From: Arachidicoccus ginsenosidivorans
GTDB lineage: Bacteria; Bacteroidota; Bacteroidia; Chitinophagales; Chitinophagaceae
Length of the DNA: 64,000 nt
Direction of reading: 5' to 3'
Assembly: GCF_007971385.1 (NCBI RefSeq)
Contig: NZ_CP042434.1
Location: forward strand, 2,046,001-2,110,000
Part shown: positions 1-9,434 of the stretch, in pieces
How the letters are laid out: the number at the start of each line of letters is the position of its first letter
Numbering within the stretch: the first letter of the stretch is position 1
Notes under the pieces: generated by a model
Database searches by the model: none
Told to the model about the DNA's origin: nothing
The model's input: the letters and a program-made list of their open reading frames with translations, nothing else
Position numbers and translations under genes: made by a program

Positions 1-863
1 CCGAGGCCTTGATCCGCCCAATAACCGGGTACAGACATGGTTGCCCAATTTTTGATTTCCGGGCTATTGATGGAAATTTGTTGCCATCCTTGCCTTTCGC
101 CCTGGTCCTTGTCATTTAATGCTTTTCCCCAGGCGGCAGCCTTTGTCTGGTCGTTTTTTTCTATTGCAGCAATCAGGCTGTCACTTTTATATTTTTGAAG
201 TATATTGTTATCCTTTGGGTACTTTTTCACGACAGCCTCGGGTAACCATGCCTCTATCGGAGAGCCCCCTAAACTGATATTGATGATGCCAACGGCCTCA
301 CGGGTTTGCTGATGGAGCCTGCGGGCAAAGAAAAAACCAACTGCCGTAAAACTGCCTATATTTTCATGAGTGGCAGCAAGCCAGCTTCCTGACTGGTAAC
401 TAATTTCGGGTTTTTTAAAATTATAAGCAGTCGGTACTTTAAATTGCCGGATACGGGGGTAACTGCTATCTGCAAGCAAGGATGGATACTTTTCTGTTAC
501 ACTGGTTAGATCATGTTCCATATTGGACTGGCCGCTACAAACCCAAACTTCTCCGACCAGTATATCCTTAAGTATTATAGCTTCCTTTCCGCTGGTAATT
601 TTCATCTCATAAGGCCCTCCAGGAGCCAAGGCCGGGAGCGCTATTGTCCAGCGGCCGTCTGCGCCCGCCTTGGAGGCATAGCTGTGGCCTTTAAATTCCA
701 CCTTGACCCTGCTGCCGCTGCTCGCCCATCCCCATACAGGAACTGCCTGATGGCTCTGTAATACCATTCCATTACTACATAATGCAGGAAGCTTTAATTG
801 CGCCTGCAATAATAAACCAGGCAGTAATAATAGCAGACTGCCCACAATTTTTTTAAACATCAT
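1..863 (-). CDS. Sialate O-acetylesterase-type esterase (partial, C-terminus off the window)
   Basis: Secreted SGNH-family carbohydrate esterase, probably removing acetyl groups from xylan or other glycans in the periplasm. The start is the double ATG at 858-863, followed by a hydrophobic signal peptide ending near LLLQAQLKLPA. About 287 residues are open to the window edge. The catalytic serine block reads VCSGQSNME, the hallmark of this family, and HENIGSFTAVGFFFARRLH and INISLGGSPIEAWLP match its core. The final visible stretch (GWQQISI...GYWADQGL) looks like the inserted jelly-roll domain these proteins carry. It is the last gene of the leftward operon after GH3, GH10 and GH115, which suggests deacetylation of xylan. 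Sialic acid as substrate is less likely in this context. Family is seen in the sequence; substrate is inferred. Confidence 0.85.
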   Translation of the reverse strand, partial: MMFKKIVGSLLLLLPGLLLQAQLKLPALCSNGMVLQSHQAVPVWGWASSGSRVKVEFKGHSYASKAGADGRWTIALPALAPGGPYEMKITSGKEAIILKDILVGEVWVCSGQSNMEHDLTSVTEKYPSLLADSSYPRIRQFKVPTAYNFKKPEISYQSGSWLAATHENIGSFTAVGFFFARRLHQQTREAVGIINISLGGSPIEAWLPEAVVKKYPKDNNILQKYKSDSLIAAIEKNDQTKAAAWGKALNDKDQGERQGWQQISINSPEIKNWATMSVPGYWADQGL

Positions 864-910
864 CTAAAGGCTTAAATATGATTATTTATAAATTTCTTCA
901 ATCCTTTCCT

Positions 911-946
911 ATTCAAATTCAAATTCCAACTCCAATTCCAATTTTC
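911..946. repeat. Short degenerate hexanucleotide tract
   Basis: A low-complexity run of roughly six-base units (CAAATT, CAACTC, CAATTC, CAATTT) in the gap between the esterase and GH115 genes. The units are imperfect and few, so this looks like slippage-derived sequence. No function can be assigned. Confidence 0.4.
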
Positions 947-990
947 ACACCCTTTACCATTGCTAATCCTTACCTCGCCCTATCTGATCT

Positions 991-3936
991 CTAAGGATTA
1001 TAATAGGAAATGGGTGCTCCCAGAAAACTTTGCTTTTCTTTCCCAAAATCCAGTTCCATCTTTTGAATGACTACACCAGGAGAAATTGCCCAGATGGTCA
1101 GGGTATGTAAGCCGGCGTTCTTAATACTTACCTTGTCTGCAATCTTCCTAATACTGGCTGCCACTTCTTTTCTCCAGAGATTTTCCGATTCAAATCCCTT
1201 GTTGATATTAACAACTACAGGCGCCTGTGCGTCAATAGCATAGGCAAATTTAAGTCCCTCCGTATGCCAGATATTTAAAGTAGGTGAAAGATAAAACCGG
1301 ATATGCGCATCCCCGGAATCAAGGGTATAAAACCGGTAGCTGATACTGGGATTTTCCCGGCTCATTTTAAGGGGCGTAAAGTTTACCGGCATGGGCGTAA
1401 CGCCGCCCGCTGTTTTACCAAAGCCCTTTAAGGCCGTCCAGCGAATGCCCTGACCAAATTTTAAGCTGTCACTGGTATAGCCCAGCGCATCTATACTGAC
1501 AAGGTCTTTACCTTGAATATACGCCCCGTGTGGCAACTGACGAATATCTACCGGACTTAATACCACCGTTATTTTTTTATGCACGCCACCACTGCCTTTA
1601 ATATCAATGGCAGTCACCTGTTTAGTGGAAATTTTCGTCCAATCAACCTTAAGGTGAATCGCCCGACCGGCTGCTGCGGTTTTAACTATTCCTTTTTGAG
1701 CGTCCAGGCTGAGCAGTTTTTCGTTGGCAACTTTCACCGCATAATCGGCCGGCTGGTTTCCCATTGCGTACAACGTGATCTGACCAGGAGGTGTAGTGTT
1801 ATCCGAGGTGGGTACCTGATTTAGATAAAGCGTATCCGGGCCATCAATGCCAAGTATTGCTTTACCCTGCAGCGTGATTTCCCGGACAGCAGGCAGGCTG
1901 TTATGCTCGGGCTGCTGCCAATAAGTATAGCCGATATGGGTTTGATCCATAAAATGATTCCATTTTCCGCCTGCATTTATCTTATTATACCGGTATGTAA
2001 GCAGGCTATCCTGCAGGTAATAATACCGGACGCTATCTGCGAATTGATTGGTCACAGATCTGTGTTGGTCGGCATATAGATGATTTAACGCCTGTGCCCG
2101 GTAAAGCCGGTACAAATTCGCACTGGCTGCCACCTGAAAATCTACCAGCTCAAAATAAGCAGCCTTATAAGCTTCTGGAAGTTTATCATAAATGGCCCTG
2201 CTTTTTTGCGCCAGCGCATTATACGCATCAACCACCCTGTTCCATTCATTATAATTTTTAAGGCTGTACGTCCTGCTATTAAGGAGCTCTGGCTTTACCC
2301 GTGCATTGTATTTGGTATAAAGATGAATAATATCAGCTATTGGCTGAGCGAAGGTTTCTCCAAACTGCTGCTTAGCCCAATTGGTTGTATAGGCCGGCAG
2401 GTCGTCATAGTTAATGGCTTCTGGATTACGGGCATAATCCAGAAAAAACGAAATCGGGAATTCCATCGGTTTTAGATCACCTACATTGACAATCCAGATC
2501 TGATCGACCCCATAACTATATGCCAGGTGCATTTGCTCCCAGGTCCTCTCAATCGTATTGGTATTGATCCATTTATAATTTCTGGGATCTCCCACGTAGT
2601 CAAAATGATAATAAATCCCATATCCACCGGATCTATATTTAGCATTTAAGGCCGGCAGCTTTCTGAGATTTCCCCAGTTATCATCACAAAGCAAAAGCGT
2701 TATATCATCGGGCACCCGCATGCCTTTATCATAATACTCCTGTACTTCTTTATAGAGTGCCCAGAGCTGCGGTGTCTTGCTGGCAGGTTTTCCAGTTACA
2801 CTGGTTATGATCTGCCTTTGATCCTTAATAATTTTTTCCAGCAATGCAATATTGCTGCCTTCGGTCATCGGCATATCTCCATCACCACGCATACCGACTG
2901 TTACAATACTTTCATGGCTACCCATGTGCTGAATCCCCTTTTTCCAGAAATCCTGTAATACCTTTTGGTTTTCCTGATAATTCCATTCGCCTTTGCCATA
3001 TCTTTTCCATTCCTGTTGGGCGCGCAGCATGGGCTCATGATGGGAAGTCCCCATGACGATGCCATACTGATCCGCCAGCACTGGATTTAAAGTATCATCA
3101 TCATTAAAGGCATTGCCCCACATGGCCGGCCAAAGGTAATTGGCTTTTAACCTTAATAACAGCTCAAAAACTTTCGTGTAAAATTTATGATTAAAGCCCC
3201 CAAACTGTTCATGAACCCACCCTGACAAGGCTGGCGCTTCGTCATTTAAGAAAATGCCCCTGTATTTGACTTTTGGAGATGCCAGCACCATGGTTCGATC
3301 CAGACAGTATATATTTTGTTGATGGACAACAGGCACATCCCCCCAGTAATACCAGGGAGAAACCCCGATTTGTCTGGAAATCTCATAAATGCCATAAATC
3401 GTGCCCCGCTTATCACTTCCTGCAATCACGAGCGCCTGTTCTATGCCTGGGAACGGATGCGCCACAACACGCATCAGCGTTGCCTCCCATTTACCAGCCA
3501 CCTGATCTACCTGTATCTTCCCATTTTTAATCAATTGATCAATCACCGAGCTATGGCCAATGGTCCCAACAATAATAGCTGTATGACTACTGTTATTACC
3601 AATAGCATTATCCTGCATCTTCAGCAGCGTCGCCGGTGTACCGGTTACTCTTTTAAAATCCTGACTTAGGTTGTCTGCTGCTATCTGAACACCCTTCCAA
3701 TCATCTTCTGCCAAAACAATAGGCGCAACCTGACCTTGGCCTGCCAGGGCAAAGGCGACACTTGCCTGCTGCTGATCACTGCTAAAGCTAATCACCTGCT
3801 GCTGACCAAAACTATAGGAACTGCCCCAGCACATAAAGGCAATAAGCAAGTATATACCTTTGTTACCCATTTTTACGCAGATTACTTTTGCCATTACTCT
3901 TATTGTTGTGTTTATCCAATGACTTTTCATATTCAA
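991..3936 (-). CDS. GH115 family xylan alpha-1,2-glucuronidase
   Basis: Removes (4-O-methyl)glucuronic acid side chains from glucuronoxylan. The 981-residue protein is close to the usual GH115 length. Signature blocks are present: RGIFLNDEAPALSGWVHE, LRLKANYLWPAMWGNAFNDD, MGTSHHEPMLRAQQEW, and the later HIGYTYWQQPEHN. An N-terminal catalytic part is followed by a beta-rich C-terminal part after about residue 690. A signal peptide is evident (GIYLLIAFMCWGSSYSFGQ). The ATG at 3870 would give a cleaner signal peptide than the one at 3936. It lies 49 bases after the GH10 gene in the same direction. The pairing of xylanase, glucuronidase, GH3 and acetylesterase fits stepwise breakdown of acetylated glucuronoxylan. 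Family is certain; the exact linkage is inferred from characterised members. Confidence 0.93.
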   Translation of the reverse strand: MNMKSHWINTTIRVMAKVICVKMGNKGIYLLIAFMCWGSSYSFGQQQVISFSSDQQQASVAFALAGQGQVAPIVLAEDDWKGVQIAADNLSQDFKRVTGTPATLLKMQDNAIGNNSSHTAIIVGTIGHSSVIDQLIKNGKIQVDQVAGKWEATLMRVVAHPFPGIEQALVIAGSDKRGTIYGIYEISRQIGVSPWYYWGDVPVVHQQNIYCLDRTMVLASPKVKYRGIFLNDEAPALSGWVHEQFGGFNHKFYTKVFELLLRLKANYLWPAMWGNAFNDDDTLNPVLADQYGIVMGTSHHEPMLRAQQEWKRYGKGEWNYQENQKVLQDFWKKGIQHMGSHESIVTVGMRGDGDMPMTEGSNIALLEKIIKDQRQIITSVTGKPASKTPQLWALYKEVQEYYDKGMRVPDDITLLLCDDNWGNLRKLPALNAKYRSGGYGIYYHFDYVGDPRNYKWINTNTIERTWEQMHLAYSYGVDQIWIVNVGDLKPMEFPISFFLDYARNPEAINYDDLPAYTTNWAKQQFGETFAQPIADIIHLYTKYNARVKPELLNSRTYSLKNYNEWNRVVDAYNALAQKSRAIYDKLPEAYKAAYFELVDFQVAASANLYRLYRAQALNHLYADQHRSVTNQFADSVRYYYLQDSLLTYRYNKINAGGKWNHFMDQTHIGYTYWQQPEHNSLPAVREITLQGKAILGIDGPDTLYLNQVPTSDNTTPPGQITLYAMGNQPADYAVKVANEKLLSLDAQKGIVKTAAAGRAIHLKVDWTKISTKQVTAIDIKGSGGVHKKITVVLSPVDIRQLPHGAYIQGKDLVSIDALGYTSDSLKFGQGIRWTALKGFGKTAGGVTPMPVNFTPLKMSRENPSISYRFYTLDSGDAHIRFYLSPTLNIWHTEGLKFAYAIDAQAPVVVNINKGFESENLWRKEVAASIRKIADKVSIKNAGLHTLTIWAISPGVVIQKMELDFGKEKQSFLGAPISYYNP

Positions 3937-3985
3937 TAATATTTTACCAGCGTTGCGTTATTAGATTAAGTAATTGCATCTCTTT

Positions 3986-5125
3986 TTAAAAATCAGTGAC
4001 CCCCTGATAGGCCGGCTTCCTTTGCAAAGAGCGGTCAAACAATAAGGGGTAGTTATTACGTCCTGCCACGGGATAATAGTTCAGCCAGCTGTCTTTATCA
4101 GAAACATTCCAAAAAGTAACACTGGTAATCGTACCCTTATATTCTCTGAATACTTTAAAGATCATTTTATAAAAGGCAGTTTGCTTATCCTCTACCGCTC
4201 CCTTGTAAACAATATGATCCTTATTCTCTAATGCTCTTTTGTTTTTCTCCCATGGAAATACAGAGACGTCCAGTTCTGTAATCTGAATTTTTAAACCCAG
4301 GCTTTTAAACAGATCCAGGGCATTTCTAAGCGCCTGTTCTGTAGGCTGATAAATGGACCAATGGGCCTGGATGCCGATGCCCGTTATGGGCACTCCACGC
4401 TTTTTTAACCCTTTCAGCAAAGTATAAATGCGCTTTGCCTTCTCCGGAAATACCACGTTGTAATCATTATAATAAAGTTCAGCTTTAGGATCCGCCCTAT
4501 GGGCATACCAAAAGGCGCTGTCAATAAAAGAAGGACCACAGATCTTGAGCCAAGGGCTCTTTCTGAGTAGTTCTGCAGGATTATCGCTAATCGCTTCATT
4601 GACCACGTCCCAGGCATAAATATCTTTATGATAGCGCGTGACCACTGTCTGAATATGACTGCGCAAACGGGCAAATAAGCTGTCTTTTGTTACCGTTGCG
4701 CCGTTGCCGTCCTTAAAAAGCCAGCCCGGTGCTTGTTCATGCCAGCAAAGATTATGTCCCCTGACTTTTAAATGATGGGCCCTTGCAAAAGCAACAATAC
4801 TATCTGTCGGGCCAAAATTATACCTATTCTGCCTGGGATGGATCGGCCCCATCTTCATATCGTTTTCTGGGGTAATGCTATTAAATTCCTGTAATATCAA
4901 CCGCTGTTCAGCCCCATGAATATTATGGCTGTTCACCGCTACGCCGATCGGAAAATAATCCTTATAATAATCCTTCAGCCCCTTTTGGGTATTGCGGTGC
5001 GCTCCCTTATTAGTAGCGCTGTTTTTGGAGGCGCTTTTAGTGGTGGCAGCGGGATTGCCGCAACTACTCAGACACGCAGTGAGCAGTAGGGAGACAGAAA
5101 ACGATAACAAAGAATTTATACGCAT
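3986..5125 (-). CDS. GH10 endo-1,4-beta-xylanase lipoprotein
   Basis: Cuts the xylan backbone and is probably anchored to a membrane. From the ATG at 5123-5125 it has 379 residues. An earlier in-frame ATG at 5161 adds 12 residues but spoils the signal peptide. The lipobox is LTAC (Cys18) or LSSC (Cys22). GH10 hallmarks are in order: ENDMKMGPIHP, GHNLCWHEQAPGWL, WDVVNEAIS with acid/base Glu177, and QITELDVSVFPW with nucleophile Glu284, then a C-terminal VTFWNVSDKDSWL. It sits between the GH3 and GH115 genes of the leftward xylan operon. There is no carbohydrate-binding module, so this is a compact single-domain enzyme. Fold and chemistry are clear from the motifs; surface versus periplasmic location is not shown. 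Confidence 0.95.
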   Translation of the reverse strand: MRINSLLSFSVSLLLTACLSSCGNPAATTKSASKNSATNKGAHRNTQKGLKDYYKDYFPIGVAVNSHNIHGAEQRLILQEFNSITPENDMKMGPIHPRQNRYNFGPTDSIVAFARAHHLKVRGHNLCWHEQAPGWLFKDGNGATVTKDSLFARLRSHIQTVVTRYHKDIYAWDVVNEAISDNPAELLRKSPWLKICGPSFIDSAFWYAHRADPKAELYYNDYNVVFPEKAKRIYTLLKGLKKRGVPITGIGIQAHWSIYQPTEQALRNALDLFKSLGLKIQITELDVSVFPWEKNKRALENKDHIVYKGAVEDKQTAFYKMIFKVFREYKGTITSVTFWNVSDKDSWLNYYPVAGRNNYPLLFDRSLQRKPAYQGVTDF

Positions 5126-5204
5126 CAGTGTTGTTTTAATTGTAGAAAAATATCCAATCAAAAATCGGAGTCATTAATGCATGATAGTACAACCAGTAGC
5201 ATGT

Positions 5205-5232
5205 GAACCTCCCTTGTGAGACAAGGAGTGAC
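5205..5232. other. Small intercistronic hairpin between GH3 and GH10
   Basis: CCTTGT at 5212-5217 pairs with ACAAGG at 5221-5226 around a three-base loop in the 176-base gap between the two genes. There is no T-run beside it, so it is more likely an mRNA processing or stability element than a terminator. Confidence 0.3.
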
Positions 5233-5301
5233 AAGTAGTCACAATAAGGCGGCACATACTAAGCACATCACCTTTAATTAATTCCCAAAATATCGGATCA
5301 T

Positions 5302-7488
5302 TTACTTTACGTCAATAATCAATTTGCTCATGGCGGGCGCACCTAATTGCTGAGCACGCGAGATGGGCGCACTGCCGCCGACATATACCGTAAATTTACC
5401 ATTGGGCATTACTGCTTTCCCTTCATCGTCATAAACCATCAGATCGTCTGCCCCCAGCGTGAAACTTATCTTTTTAGTTTCACCTTGCTCAAGATGTATC
5501 CGTTTAAAATGCCTAAGGGTATATTTTGGCGTCTCAAAATCCTGTTTGGGTACGCTTACATATAGTTGCACGACTTCGTCGCTGGCCACCTGACTTTTAT
5601 TTTGCAGCGTAGCGGTGATGGTAATTTTATCCTCTGGGTTTTTAAAAGTGCTATGGTCAGCCTTTAAATCCTGATAAACAATAGCTGCATAGCTGAGTCC
5701 AAATCCAAAAGGATACATGGGCGTCTTATCCATATATCTATATGTACGACCTTTCATGGCATAATCCTGATAAGGCGGTAAATCGTCCAAAGACATGGGG
5801 AAGGTCACAGGTAGTTTGCCGGAAGGAGAGACTTTACCAAAGATAATATCCGCTACGGCATTGCCGCCCTCTTCTCCCGGATACCAGACCATGAGTAATG
5901 CATCAGAGAGCGAATCGACTGTTTTTAGGTTCATCGGGCTGCCACCTGTGACGATGGTTACGATCTTGCCCTGATAACCCTTTCTTAGTTTTTTTAGAAA
6001 ATCCACCTGATTTTGTGGAATATTATAATCGAGCCGGTCTCCAAAATGCTTAGAAGCGATGGCTTCTCCCTCTTCACCTTCCAAGGTTCCATCGATACCT
6101 AATACGACAAAAATGGCTTCGGCCTGTTGCGCATCGCCTGTTGTCCAGTCTATTGGATTGTCATTGGGCCGGTCCATTAAAATACCTTTGCGGTATTGCA
6201 GTTGACTGCCTTTGGCTATATGGCCTGCGATTCCCTCAAGAATGGTACTCATCTGATTATTTACACCATAGTAATTGCCTATCAGCGCTTCCATATTAGT
6301 GGCGTTGGGGCCAGTGATGTAATACTTTTTAAGATGGTTGGATAATGGCAATGTATTGGCCTTATTTTTCAACATGACCACAGATTCTACTGCGGCTTTA
6401 CGGGCTAATGCCCGGTGTGAATCACTATTAAGTTCATCTGGAGTTATTTTGTCATAAGGATTGCTGCCCACTGGATCTAATAGACCTAATTTGATCCTTG
6501 TACGTGTTACCGCAGCCAGGGCGCTATCTACTTTGGCCTCCGACGTTAATCCCTGTTTTATTGCATCTACCAGCGCATAATAAGTTGTTCCGCAGTTCAG
6601 ATCCAGGCCTTTATTAATAGCCAGGGCTGCCGCCTGGGCCGCAGTATTTACAATATGATGACCCTTATAAAGATCTTCTACCGCATCACAGTCGGATACA
6701 ATGTGTCCTTTAAAACCCCACCAGCCTCTAAGTACAGTATCAATCAAAAAACCACTGGCACTGCAGGCCTCACCATTCACGCGGTTATAGGCAGACATAA
6801 AAGATTCCACGCCGGCTTCCGCCAGCGCATGAAAAGCCGGAAAATAGGTTTGACGCATATCCTGCAGACTGACCTTTGCATCAAATTCATGCCGCAGCCT
6901 TTCCGGGCCACTATGAATGGCGTAGTGTTTGGCACAGGCTGCTGCCATCAGGTGCTCGGGGTCGTCTCCTTGCAGTCCTTCTACAAAAGCAACACCCATC
7001 TGAGAGGTCAGATATGGATCCTCTCCATAGGTTTCTTGGCCCCTGCCCCATCTGGGGTCCCTGAATATATTTATATTAGGACTCCAAAATGATAAACCGC
7101 CGTATTGGATCTCATAACCGTTTTTACGATTGATATTAAATTGTGCCCTGGCCTCTTTACCGATGGCTGTAGAAATTTGTTTTAATAAAACCGGATCAAA
7201 AGTAGCCGCCTCCCCGATGGCCTGGGGAAAAATCGTCGCTACGCCGGAACGTCCCAGTCCATGCAACGCCTCGTTCCACCAGTTATAAGCTGGCACACCC
7301 AGCCTTGGAATCGCTGGTGTACTGTTCATTAATTGATCAACTTTTTCCTTAAGCGTTAGTTTGGATATAAAATCATTAACCCGCTCGTTGACTGATTTGG
7401 AAGGATCCTTGAAAACCTGGCCATTAGAAACAGCAGCCATGGCTAAAAGGATGGATAATACACTAAGTTTAATGCAGAATCGTTTCAT
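5302..7488 (-). CDS. GH3 family beta-xylosidase/beta-glucosidase
   Basis: Periplasmic exo-acting enzyme that releases terminal sugars from oligosaccharides. The 728-residue protein has a signal peptide (MKRFCIKLSVLSILLAMAAVSNGQ). It has the GH3 barrel (NWWNEALHG, FSPNIN-like block WSPNINIFRDPRWGRG, CAKHYAIHSGPE), the nucleophile motif GHIVSDCDAV with Asp266, the alpha/beta sandwich, and a C-terminal fibronectin-III-like domain (VQLYVSVPKQDFETPKYTLRHFKRIHLEQGE). The RHEFDAKVSLQDMRQTYFPAF segment resembles bacterial beta-xylosidases more than cellobiases, and the xylanase and glucuronidase neighbours support that reading. It is the first gene of the leftward operon; a LacI-like palindrome lies 47 bases upstream. 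GH3 members have overlapping specificities, so xylosidase is an inference. Confidence 0.92.
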   Translation of the reverse strand: MKRFCIKLSVLSILLAMAAVSNGQVFKDPSKSVNERVNDFISKLTLKEKVDQLMNSTPAIPRLGVPAYNWWNEALHGLGRSGVATIFPQAIGEAATFDPVLLKQISTAIGKEARAQFNINRKNGYEIQYGGLSFWSPNINIFRDPRWGRGQETYGEDPYLTSQMGVAFVEGLQGDDPEHLMAAACAKHYAIHSGPERLRHEFDAKVSLQDMRQTYFPAFHALAEAGVESFMSAYNRVNGEACSASGFLIDTVLRGWWGFKGHIVSDCDAVEDLYKGHHIVNTAAQAAALAINKGLDLNCGTTYYALVDAIKQGLTSEAKVDSALAAVTRTRIKLGLLDPVGSNPYDKITPDELNSDSHRALARKAAVESVVMLKNKANTLPLSNHLKKYYITGPNATNMEALIGNYYGVNNQMSTILEGIAGHIAKGSQLQYRKGILMDRPNDNPIDWTTGDAQQAEAIFVVLGIDGTLEGEEGEAIASKHFGDRLDYNIPQNQVDFLKKLRKGYQGKIVTIVTGGSPMNLKTVDSLSDALLMVWYPGEEGGNAVADIIFGKVSPSGKLPVTFPMSLDDLPPYQDYAMKGRTYRYMDKTPMYPFGFGLSYAAIVYQDLKADHSTFKNPEDKITITATLQNKSQVASDEVVQLYVSVPKQDFETPKYTLRHFKRIHLEQGETKKISFTLGADDLMVYDDEGKAVMPNGKFTVYVGGSAPISRAQQLGAPAMSKLIIDVK

Positions 7489-7534
7489 GACAAATGATTA
7501 ATTTTAAGGAAAGGTAATCAATATTCTGAAATTG

Positions 7535-7544
7535 CAATCGATTG
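7535..7544. promoter_or_regulatory. Candidate LacI-type operator upstream of GH3
   Basis: CAATCGATTG is a perfect 10-bp palindrome with a central CG, as in operators of LacI/GalR-family repressors. It lies 47 bases upstream of the GH3 start, where the promoter of the xylan operon should be. No LacI-family gene is present in the window. A 10-bp palindrome can occur by chance, so this is a candidate only. Confidence 0.3.
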
Positions 7545-7965
7545 TCATATATATTATTAATAATTATATAATAGATGGCATGCTATAATACTATAAAATC
7601 AATCGGTTACCCGCAATATAATCGGGAGGTTGATGATGATTGTTTGTTGTTATTTGTTGTATTTGAATAGTCCCTGCAGGTTGGTAACTCAATTATCAGC
7701 ACTTCTTCGCAATAGTTCCTTATTATTCGCGTAACGCCCGCCTATATCCTGTTAAGTTTTAGTGGGACTGAAACTAGGTTTAACAATAAGTCGTAAATTT
7801 CGTATAATAATCAACAACGGCATATAAATATATATATGTGGCGTATTGATGTAACTTTTGGGAAATGAAGCCTTCAGCATTCGGTAATTTACTCGTAAGC
7901 AAATTGCTGCCTGCGAGGGAAAAATCCGGTATGGCCTTTCTCCAAAATAACAATACTAAAGGTAT

Positions 7966-8010
7966 CTTAACCTAGATTAAGTTTGCTGAGGACCATACTT
8001 AACCTAGGTT
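7966..8010. promoter_or_regulatory. Duplicated operator, probable MarR-type, for the VOC/hydrolase operon
   Basis: CTTAACCTAGATT at 7966-7978 is repeated as CTTAACCTAGGTT at 7998-8010, 32 bases apart (about three helical turns). The second copy contains the perfect palindrome AACCTAGGTT (8001-8010), which would sit over the -33 region of the TAACTTTG promoter. This geometry fits a dimeric repressor. In Bacillus, homologous mhqO/mhqD genes are controlled by the MarR-family repressor MhqR, so a quinone- or electrophile-sensing MarR protein is the best guess. No such regulator gene is in the window. Confidence 0.5.
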
Positions 8011-8034
8011 ATTTTAAAGGGTATAACCCCGGTG

Positions 8035-8042
8035 TAACTTTG
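8035..8042 (+). promoter_or_regulatory. Bacteroidota -7 element (TAACTTTG) for the VOC operon
   Basis: TAACTTTG matches the TAnnTTTG -7 element used by the Bacteroidota primary sigma factor and lies 23 bases before the ATG at 8066. The -33 TTG is not obvious. The palindrome at 8001-8010 occupies that position, consistent with repression there. Confidence 0.5.
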
Positions 8043-8065
8043 CAGTATCAAAAAAATTATGAATT

Positions 8066-9006
8066 ATGAATGACCATCAAGTATTAGGATTACACCACAT
8101 AACAGCCATCGCAAATGATGCAAAAAGAAACCTTGATTTTTATACCAAGGTACTGGGACTGCGCCTGGTAAAAAAAACCGTCAATTTCGATGACCCGGGC
8201 ACCTACCATTTTTATTATGGTAATGAATCAGGGACACCGGGCACGATCCTGACGTTTTTCCCCTGGGAAGGCATAGGTGCAGGACAAAACGGAACTGGCC
8301 TGGCCACGCATATTGGATTTAGTGTTGCCAAAGGGCCATCCCCTTTTGGAAAGAACGGCTGACAGCCTTTAAGGTTCCTTTCGAGGAGACCGAACTTTTT
8401 TCGCAAAAAACACTCTCCTTTAAGGATCCGGATGGACTCCAGTTGCAATTTATTGAACCTGCTTCACCAGACAACAAAGACAATCGGATACCTTGGGCCA
8501 CAACAGATATCCAAAGCCAGGTCGGGATAAAGGGTTTCTATAATGTGACACTGACTTTAGAAAAGGCGGATGCAACAGCCAAGGTACTGACAGATATTCT
8601 GGGTTACGAAGCTTCCAAACAAGAGGGGCAAAAATTACGCTTTATTCATCCGCATACTCAGACGGCTGGTGTTGTGGACCTCCTGGAAGCCCCCAACGGC
8701 CCCAGGGGTTACAATGCAGCTGGCACGAATCATCATATTGCCTTTAGGGTTAAAAACGATGATATTCTGATGGAGTACCGGGAAAAGGTTCTCGCCGCAG
8801 GCCTACAGATTACGCCCAAAATTGATCGGGATTATTTTTTCTCCCTATATTTTAGAGAACCCGGTGGAGTGCTCTTTGAACTCGCAACAGACAATCCTGG
8901 ATTTACTATAGACGAACCCCTGGAAACGCTGGGCAGCACTCTAAAGCTACCCAAACAATATGAAGGTATGCGCAGCAAAATAGAAAAAGTGCTGCCCAGA
9001 CTTTAA
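8066..9006 (+). CDS. Ring-cleaving dioxygenase-like VOC protein (MhqO type), frameshifted
   Basis: A two-domain glyoxalase/bleomycin-resistance (VOC) protein of the type annotated as ring-cleaving dioxygenase. Such proteins are linked to removal of quinones and hydroquinones. The first frame gives LGLHHITAIANDAKRNLDFY through FSVAKGPS and then stops. The second frame continues FWKERLTAF...FKDPDGLQLQFIEP...GTNHHIAFRV...GGVLFELATD to 9006. One extra base in the C4/T4 run at 8340-8347 restores PSPFWKERL and a protein of about 313 residues, collinear with the paralogue at 9435. Metal ligands (His in LHHIT and NHHIA, Glu in LFELATD) are present across the break. Under-calling of a homopolymer is more likely than true decay, because the second half is fully conserved. 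Confidence 0.8.
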
Positions 9007-9037
9007 TCCCTTATTATTACATATAAAAATCAATACC

Positions 9038-9337
9038 ATGGAAAGAACTGCAGTTGTATTACAGGATAACGGTTTTGGAGAAACCTTGTTATTCAGTGAT
9101 GATGCCATCGCCGGCAAAATGGACATTTCCGTTGCTGACAACCTCTTAACCGTTTATCACACCGAAGTTGGTGATGCCTATGGAGGTAAGGGGTATGGCA
9201 AAATTCTGCTCCAGGCCATGGTAGATTACGCCAGGACAAACAAATTAAAAGTGCGCCCGCTTTGCCCATTTGTCCACGCGCAATTTAAGCGCCACGAGTC
9301 AGACTATCAGGACATTTGGTTAAGAGAAGATGCATAA
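9038..9337 (+). CDS. Small GNAT family N-acetyltransferase (YidJ/Gcn5-like)
   Basis: A 99-residue minimal GNAT fold of the short class that contains only the acetyl-CoA-binding core. The AYGGKGYGKILLQAMVDYA segment holds the pyrophosphate-binding loop, and RPLCPFVHAQFKRHESDY is the conserved end of this class, with Cys and His. The substrate is unknown; proteins of this class are commonly annotated only as N-acetyltransferases. It lies between the two VOC genes with gaps of 31 and 97 bases, so it is co-transcribed with them. This suggests a role in the same electrophile response, but that is inferred from position alone. Confidence 0.8.
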   Translation: MERTAVVLQDNGFGETLLFSDDAIAGKMDISVADNLLTVYHTEVGDAYGGKGYGKILLQAMVDYARTNKLKVRPLCPFVHAQFKRHESDYQDIWLREDA

Positions 9338-9434
9338 TACATCTATCCCCATGCATTAACGTCTCACCAAATCAATAAATTTCAATGACAGCAGCGGGGT
9401 GCTGTCTTGAACTCAATTAACCGAAAGGAAAATC

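Larger units (their letters stand above)
7489..8065. other. 577-base intergenic region between divergent xylan and VOC operons
   Basis: This gap separates the leftward GH3 operon from the rightward VOC-protein operon and holds the promoters of both. The part next to GH3 (about 7490-7620) is AT-rich and contains the 10-bp palindrome CAATCGATTG at 7535-7544. The part next to the VOC gene contains a repeated palindromic operator and a TAACTTTG promoter element. No open frame with recognisable protein similarity was seen in the central 7620-7960 portion. Confidence 0.6.

Noticed and set aside
3316-3669. Rightward 117-codon open frame inside the GH115 gene
   Set aside because: It is antisense to a clearly conserved coding region and has no recognisable protein features. 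The other long opposite-strand frames inside genes were dropped for the same reason.
8066-8362. True pseudogene of the first VOC protein
   Set aside because: The downstream part is fully conserved and the break is at a C4/T4 run of the same type as 13 others, so a sequencing error explains it better.
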